Assembly (NCBI GenBank): GCA_003649445.1
Contig: QMRV01000016.1
Span: forward strand, 1 to 43,216
Direction of reading: 5' to 3'
Source: Thermoprotei archaeon
Lineage (GTDB): Archaea; Thermoproteota; Thermoprotei; Thermofilales; B15-G2
DNA length: 43,216 nucleotides
Shown piece after piece: positions 43,143 to 43,216 of the stretch; position 1 is the stretch's first letter, and every line of letters begins with the position of its first letter. A program made the translations under genes and the position numbers. The notes beneath the pieces were generated by a model. The model saw nothing but the letters and a program-made list of their open reading frames with translations. It was not told the origin of the DNA and searched no databases.

Positions 43143-43216
43143 ATGGCATACGAACGTCTAGTAAAAAAGCTTACTAAAGAAAACTTATGGCTTTACATAC
43201 TGAGATTACTCAAGGA
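43143..43216 (+). CDS. Probable PadR-type transcriptional regulator, first 24 codons only
   Basis: The window ends after MAYERLVKKLTKENLWLYIL and four more residues. The run LTKENLWLYILRLLK is the first helix seen in archaeal PadR-family winged-helix regulators, where it is followed by a YxYEI segment that lies outside this window. A TATA box sits about 30 bases upstream, so the gene is separate from nac. The family call rests on a short fragment and is tentative. Confidence 0.45.
   Translation, partial: MAYERLVKKLTKENLWLYILRLLK

Noticed and set aside
1..43216. tRNA or rRNA genes, CRISPR repeats, insertion sequences or integration sites.
   Set aside because: No TTCGAA/TTCAAAT T-arm in a cloverleaf context, no regularly spaced direct repeats and no transposase or integrase coding sequence were found by reading both strands.

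Overview
The window comes from an archaeon, most likely a thermophilic member of the Thermoproteota (crenarchaeal side). The archaeal and eukaryote-like ribosomal proteins L13e, S30e, S19e, L39e, L31e and LX/L18a, together with eIF6, Nop5, fibrillarin, an Sm-like protein, Rio2, GatD/GatE, archaeal-type AdoMet synthetase and NAC, place it there. Many genes start on TATA-box promoters with little or no leader, and several use TTG or GTG. The sequence is AT-rich and very dense. No gap between genes exceeds about 160 bases, and I see no mobile element, CRISPR array, tRNA or rRNA gene. The exact lineage cannot be fixed from this sequence alone.

Layout. Positions 1-8000 hold the 5' part of purA with a SIS-domain GlmS-like gene upstream, a large Mg-chelatase-like AAA/VWA protein with membrane segments, a small four-cysteine protein, a TGS-domain GTPase, a hypothetical protein, a polytopic membrane protein, L13e and a zinc ribbon. 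Positions 8000-19800 hold an Sm-like protein, AdoMet synthetase, a DUF460 RNase H-like protein, Rio2, CTP synthase, a phosphoesterase, a pair of coiled-coil genes, and the gatD-gatE operon that makes Gln-tRNA.

Positions 19800-28300 are RNA-centred: S30e, then nop5-fibrillarin-HTH regulator-trm1, a Gfo/Idh/MocA dehydrogenase, a UPF0200/UPF0201 gene pair, RNase Z and a THUMP tRNA methyltransferase. Positions 28300-32500 (minus strand) hold acdA-acdB, a COG1340 coiled-coil gene and a DUF373 membrane protein. Positions 32600-43216 (plus strand) are one long translation and secretion block: S19e, L39e, L31e, eIF6, LX, prefoldin alpha, FtsY, ornithine carbamoyltransferase, SecE, NusG/Spt5, L11, L1, L10, AlaRS, NAC and the first codons of a probable PadR-type regulator.

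The main observations beyond gene naming are these. (1) A near-canonical C/D box sRNA lies at 14336-14385 and a weaker one at 5350-5397; each fills the gap between two convergent genes, in the same window as two of the C/D RNP proteins, Nop5 and fibrillarin. (2) A four-cysteine N-terminal module is shared by a 70-residue protein and by a coiled-coil protein whose downstream neighbour looks like its paralogue. (3) Transmembrane segments sit between the AAA and VWA parts of the Mg-chelatase-like protein. (4) SecE has an extra hydrophobic segment. (5) No L12 gene lies between L10 and alaS, and L10 lacks the usual acidic tail.
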